The notes below the pieces were generated by a model, which saw only the letters and a list, made by a program, of their open reading frames with translations, did no database searches and was not told the DNA's origin. From JBDNIO01 sp041688215 (GTDB taxonomy: Bacteria > Pseudomonadota > Gammaproteobacteria > Nevskiales > Salinisphaeraceae), in NCBI GenBank assembly GCA_041688215.1, contig JBDNIO010000023.1:1-9829 (forward strand): a stretch of 9,829 nt of DNA, in the 5' to 3' direction. Within the stretch, counting starts at the first letter, position 1. The number at the start of each line of letters is the position of its first letter. The position numbers were made by a program, and so were the translations under genes. Below are positions 7,386 to 9,829 of the stretch, in pieces.

Positions 7386-8527
7386 TGGGCCCTGTCTCCG
7401 TCCGCTGTTTCTGCGCCCAATGACGGAGCGCCTGCGGCTACATGAGCTTTTTCCTGCGTCGCCTCGACCTCGTCGCCGGTCGTGACAAAGCCCTGGCCAA
7501 CGGTGATGATGCGCACGCTTTCCGGCAGGCCGGCCAGCCAGACCTTGCCATCGCGGTTGCGTACGATGTCTGCGGTGTGGAATTGCACATGGTTGTCTTC
7601 GCCCACCGTATTTATGCCGAATTCGCCGGCGGCATTAAGCGTGAGTATGGCCGGCTCCACCTCGTGCGCGAGCACTTCTTCCATGGGCAGGCGCATCTCG
7701 GCAGAGGCGCCGGAAATCAGGCGGCCATCGGGATTGGGCACCAGCAATTCCACCAGATAGGTGAGGGTTTGCGCATCGGAATCGGTGGCAATGTAACGCA
7801 GCTTGCCGTGTTTTACCTCGCCGTTTACCAGTTTGGCGGTGCCCGGCTGGCCGGTTTCCAGAAAACCGATAACATCCTCGGACACATGCCCGACCACGAT
7901 GAACGGATCCTGGTCTATGACGCGGCCGACTTCATCTCCCACGGACACGAAATCACCCTCTTCCAACGGGCGGGTTTCAAGAATACCGGTAAACGGCGCA
8001 CGGATAACCGTGTGATTCAGGTCTTCCTGAATCTGCTCGACTTCGGCCTTGGCTGATTCCATATTGGCCTTGGCCTGGGCCAGATCCAGCTTGGTCTGGT
8101 AGCCTTTTTTCTGCAGGCGTTTGGCCGCCTCGTACTGTAGCCGGCGCTGTTCGCGCAGGGCTTTGGTCTGGCGCAGCCTGGCTGAACGATCACTGGGAAC
8201 CAGACGCACGATGACCGCATTCTGGGCAATCTCTTCGCCGCGCTCTGCAACCACTTTCGCCACGCGGCCGGAGGTTTCGGCACGCACAGTAACGCTGCGC
8301 ACCGGTGCCGTGCGTCCACTAACCTTGGCTTCGCGCACCACCGGCTCGGCGTGGCTGACTCTTACCTTGACTTTAACCCTGGCGGCTTCGGTTCTGGGCG
8401 TTTCTGACGCAGCTTCGTTTTCTGGTGTTTCGGCATCGCCCAGCATACCGCTGGCCAGCCACAACACCACGGCCAGTGCAATGGCGGCAGCAATCCATAT
8501 GGGGTGGAGGTTACGAAGGGCTTTCAT
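7382..8527 (-). CDS. RND periplasmic adaptor (HlyD/AcrA-type membrane fusion protein)
   Basis: This 381-residue adaptor should link the permease to the outer-membrane channel. One N-terminal hydrophobic helix (about 10-29) anchors it in the inner membrane. There is no lipobox cysteine, so unlike AcrA it is not a lipoprotein. A disordered, acidic segment (31-49) follows. Then come lipoyl half-motifs (about 76-111, with SVTVRAETSGRVAKVVAERG, and 171-206, with TVIRAPFTGILETRPLEEGD). These flank a short coiled-coil hairpin (112-170, rich in Ala, Gln, Glu, Lys and Arg). A beta-barrel domain (about 208-285) and a membrane-proximal domain (about 286-355) complete the family plan. The hairpin is shorter than AcrA's. 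The ATG overlaps the regulator stop in an ATGA, and an AAGGA (8539-8543) lies about 11 bases upstream. The last 25 residues are low-complexity and probably disordered. Confidence 0.93.
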   Translation of the reverse strand: MKALRNLHPIWIAAAIALAVVLWLASGMLGDAETPENEAASETPRTEAARVKVKVRVSHAEPVVREAKVSGRTAPVRSVTVRAETSGRVAKVVAERGEEIAQNAVIVRLVPSDRSARLRQTKALREQRRLQYEAAKRLQKKGYQTKLDLAQAKANMESAKAEVEQIQEDLNHTVIRAPFTGILETRPLEEGDFVSVGDEVGRVIDQDPFIVVGHVSEDVIGFLETGQPGTAKLVNGEVKHGKLRYIATDSDAQTLTYLVELLVPNPDGRLISGASAEMRLPMEEVLAHEVEPAILTLNAAGEFGINTVGEDNHVQFHTADIVRNRDGKVWLAGLPESVRIITVGQGFVTTGDEVEATQEKAHVAAGAPSLGAETADGDRAQ

Positions 8528-9039
8528 GCGTCACGGTTTCCTTGGCTGGTTTGGGTGCCGGCATCTGGCGTAACAGAACCCTGCTCACGCAACGCGGAAA
8601 TCAGCGCCTGGGTGGAATCCGCGCCGGCGTGATAAAAGCGATACATCTCCGCCAGCCGCCGATGGGCGTCCTGCCAGTCGTCGGGTAGCTCGCGCTGCGC
8701 CTGCTCTACCTTGGCCACGGTTTTACGCATGCGCTCCACATAGCCTCCCAGCAGGCGGTCGTAGGGGTCATCGGCCAGACGGTAATAATCCTGGCGATCG
8801 CCCGGACGGGTGACGCGTTCGATGAAGCCCAGATCTCGCAGAATGCGGGCGTTGGTGCTGATACTGCCGCGCGACACCTGTAACTGTTCGGCCAGATCAG
8901 CAAAACTGACAGGCCCGCCATAAATTATGAAAAAACCCCACATGCGCCCGGCAATGCGCGGCAGGCCGTCGGCCTGCGCCGAAAGCCCGATGGCTTCGAT
9001 GAATGCTTCCACTGCCTGATTTGTATCGTCCTGGCTCAT
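8524..9039 (-). CDS. GbsR/MarR-type winged-helix transcriptional regulator
   Basis: The 171-residue protein contains a winged helix-turn-helix: AEQL helix and turn at about 42-55, recognition helix SRGSISTNARILRDLG at about 56-71, and wing with RVTRPGDRQDYY at about 75-86. The YGGPVSFADLAEQLQVSRGS pattern is typical of the GbsR branch of MarR-like repressors. The C-terminal half has amphipathic helices suited to dimerisation and ligand sensing. As first gene of the efflux operon it most likely represses or tunes this operon, with a pump substrate as inducer; this is inference from position. Two starts are possible. ATG 9039 is seven bases from AGGAG (9047-9051), while ATG 9045 is only one base away, so I chose 9039 (the longer form has 173 residues). 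The last 20 residues are Gln/Thr/Ser/Asp-rich and probably disordered. Confidence 0.87.
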   Translation of the reverse strand: MSQDDTNQAVEAFIEAIGLSAQADGLPRIAGRMWGFFIIYGGPVSFADLAEQLQVSRGSISTNARILRDLGFIERVTRPGDRQDYYRLADDPYDRLLGGYVERMRKTVAKVEQAQRELPDDWQDAHRRLAEMYRFYHAGADSTQALISALREQGSVTPDAGTQTSQGNRDA

Positions 9040-9046
9040 GCGCATG

Positions 9047-9051
9047 CTCCT
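9047..9051 (-). promoter_or_regulatory. ribosome binding site AGGAG deciding the regulator start
   Basis: AGGAG on the minus strand ends seven bases before the ATG at 9039 but one base before the in-frame ATG at 9045. Spacing therefore favours the downstream start. Confidence 0.6.
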
Positions 9052-9065
9052 GCACGGCTGATGCA

Positions 9066-9142
9066 GAGCCGCGGGCGCGGCTCGGAAGTACCTGAAGCAA
9101 AACGGCCCAGCCGCTCGCGTGGGCGTATTTCTTGGCTTCAGG
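9066..9142 (-). ncRNA. predicted structured 5' leader of the efflux operon
   Basis: If transcription starts about seven bases after the -10 box, the message begins near 9142 with CCTGAAGC (9135-9142), which pairs with GCTTCAGG (9091-9098). Inside the enclosed loop GCCCA (9120-9124) pairs with TGGGC (9105-9109) around a 10-nt loop, and A/U bases can partly extend the stem. A second hairpin follows, GAGCCG and CGGCTC (9066-9083, loop 6), 14 nt before the ribosome binding site. No T tract follows, so this is not an intrinsic terminator. It could control translation or mRNA stability, or respond to a ligand or protein. I do not recognise a known riboswitch class. The pairing is visible; a role is inferred. 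Confidence 0.4.
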
Positions 9143-9148
9143 GCAGGA

Positions 9149-9177
9149 AAGATAGTCTATTCAGGATATTCAGTCAA
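9149..9177 (-). promoter_or_regulatory. sigma70-like promoter of the efflux operon
   Basis: On the minus strand TTGACT (9172-9177; five of six consensus bases) is followed after exactly 17 bp by TATCTT (9149-9154; four of six). It lies in AT-rich DNA about 110 bp upstream of the regulator start. It is the best promoter match in the window and would drive regulator, adaptor, permease and channel as one transcript. Confidence 0.6.
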
Positions 9178-9186
9178 TGCTGAACA
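9167..9186. promoter_or_regulatory. dyad TTCAG-N6-CTGAA over the -35 box, candidate operator
   Basis: The arms TTCAG (9169-9173) and CTGAA (9180-9184) flank six bases and overlap the -35 box. With one mismatch the dyad extends to seven bases per arm. Further CCTGAA words on the minus strand occur at 9137-9142, 9160-9165 and 9194-9199. A dimeric winged-helix repressor bound here would block the promoter, so this is the natural candidate site for the operon's own regulator. There is no direct evidence. Confidence 0.4.
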
Positions 9187-9440
9187 ATAAAATTTCAGGA
9201 AATACGGACTGTTTTTGATTAAGTAGTTCTCACGCTAAGCCTGGTCGTGGCGATGTGTATTCCATTAACCACTTTTTAAAACACAGAGGCGCACGGAGGA
9301 AAGGTCTAAAGCTATCAAGACTCTCTGTGCGCCTCTGTGTTCATAATCGAGTGCGGGTGGAAGAAATTAAGCTGGAATACGCTCGTACGTGGCTGAGTGT
9401 ATCGCAGCTGACGCGCTTTTAATCGGCGCCTGATTCATCA
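9187..9440. other. AT-rich intergenic DNA between efflux promoter and insertion sequence
   Basis: Apart from one CCTGAA word (9194-9199) and the 62-bp inverted repeat, I find no gene, RNA gene or further promoter that I can support here. Base composition is clearly more AT-rich than the genes on its left, especially at 9187-9225 and 9262-9280. Confidence 0.5.
9280..9341. repeat. 62-bp imperfect inverted repeat (REP/MITE-like hairpin or terminator)
   Basis: The arms 9280-9298 and 9323-9341 are complementary at 18 of 19 positions and enclose 24 bases. The arm core ACAGAGGCGCAC resembles the CTCTGTG-GCCTCTGTG type of dispersed repeats found in intergenic DNA of many bacteria; this is recollection, not a search. 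On the minus strand the hairpin is followed by TTTTAAAAAG, so it could also end transcription coming from the transposase fragment. On the plus strand no T tract follows. It lies about 100 bp beyond the efflux promoter and may insulate it from the neighbouring transcript. Confidence 0.6.
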
Positions 9441-9829
9441 TTACTCAAGTTTCGGAGTTCAAATTGGCAAATATTCGTCAATAAATCCTCATCAGTCATG
9501 CTCCAGTTGTAATGTAAAAACATCGAGCTGCAGGCTTTGACCAAAGAATTCTTGCACACGTTGGTCGATGAGCTGCAGGACCGTCCCAGCGTCGCACCCC
9601 AGTGTCTTCTGAAGTTCGTGCAGCGAGCCGGAGATGATCGCACGAAATATCTGCCACAATCGTCCGGCAAAGCTTAGCGTATCCAGCGGATCCTGAATGC
9701 AGGCTCGCGCGTCGCCAGCACGAGCTTCTTGCCCCGCAAGTTTCGCGTGCACCAGCATCAGGTAGCGAATTGCACACAGGTGTATCGACGCAGTGTGCGC
9801 GGCAAAGCTTGCGGTGTGCTCCGGCAAAA
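9441..9829 (-). mobile_element. partial insertion sequence, IS4-like, 3' end only
   Basis: The transposase fragment marks this as one end of an insertion sequence that continues past the right window edge. Downstream of its stop, TTACTCAAGTTTCGGAGTTC (9441-9460, plus strand) could be the terminal inverted repeat. That is a guess, because the other end and the target-site duplication are not in the window. The element is otherwise unidentified. Confidence 0.4.
9492..9829 (-). CDS. IS4-like DDE transposase, C-terminal fragment (runs off the window)
   Basis: The frame is open from the window edge to TGA at 9492-9494; the real start lies outside. The visible 112 residues match the tail of DDE_Tnp_1 (IS4-like) transposases. 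A segment SFAAHTASIHLCAIRYLMLV corresponds to the family's conserved helix after the catalytic glutamate, where members often have NFDA-IAST-RY-ML. A linker follows, then FAGRLWQIFRAIISGSLHEL, which parallels the ERLWGLFLELL segment of relatives, and the helical end LGCDAGTVLQLIDQRVQEFF. The catalytic aspartates and glutamate are outside the window, so activity cannot be judged. Overlapping frames of 83 and 93 residues on the same strand are shadows. Assignment rests on pattern recall of one short region. Confidence 0.6.
   Translation of the reverse strand, partial: LPEHTASFAAHTASIHLCAIRYLMLVHAKLAGQEARAGDARACIQDPLDTLSFAGRLWQIFRAIISGSLHELQKTLGCDAGTVLQLIDQRVQEFFGQSLQLDVFTLQLEHD

Noticed and set aside
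7442..8056. 204-residue plus-strand frame within the adaptor gene
   Set aside because: Shadow frame opposite an unmistakable membrane fusion protein; no motifs or ribosome binding site.
9061..9183. 40-codon plus-strand frame starting with ATG opposite the operon leader
   Set aside because: No ribosome binding site, Arg/Ser-rich composition, and it overlaps the predicted promoter and leader of the minus-strand operon.
9419..9499. 26-codon minus-strand frame (MTDEDLLTNICQFELRNLSN and onwards) overlapping the transposase stop
   Set aside because: A GGAG lies only one base before its ATG, and no family or context supports it. It probably reflects insertion-sequence end DNA.

Overview
The window reads as a chromosomal segment of a Gram-negative proteobacterium, most likely a gammaproteobacterium. 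The evidence is a complete tripartite envelope efflux set, a lipoprotein with a lipobox, a PD40-repeat surface or exported protein with a C-terminal sorting tail, and moderately GC-rich coding DNA interrupted by AT-rich regulatory DNA. No RNA gene, CRISPR array or phage gene is visible. The species assignment is inference.

Layout. From the left edge: a 5'-truncated PD40/TolB-like repeat protein on the plus strand ends two bases from the end of a convergent class I SAM-dependent methyltransferase. Then, on the minus strand, come a small glycine-zipper lipoprotein with a SHOCT-like C-terminus and a two-CBS-domain protein. A 24-residue single-span membrane protein with a strong ribosome binding site is encoded divergently from the CBS gene.

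The centre, about 2.86 to 9.04 kb, is one minus-strand operon read right to left: a GbsR/MarR-type regulator, an HlyD/AcrA-type periplasmic adaptor, an AcrB-type RND permease and a TolC-type outer-membrane channel. Each junction overlaps or abuts (ATGA, ATGA, TAACATG), so translation is probably coupled. Together the last three would build a proton-driven pump spanning both membranes, and the first gene probably controls it. Upstream is a good sigma70-like promoter (TTGACT, 17 bp, TATCTT), a cluster of CCTGAA words with a TTCAG-N6-CTGAA dyad over the -35 box, and a leader of about 100 nt that can fold into two hairpins before the ribosome binding site.

The right end holds a 62-bp imperfect inverted repeat, and the C-terminal end of an IS4-like DDE transposase that runs off the window edge.

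Overall this is mostly recognisable efflux and envelope biology. I see no clearly new multi-gene system. The least explained parts are the operon's leader and operator region, the tiny membrane protein, the long palindromic repeat, and the permease's altered proton-relay residues.
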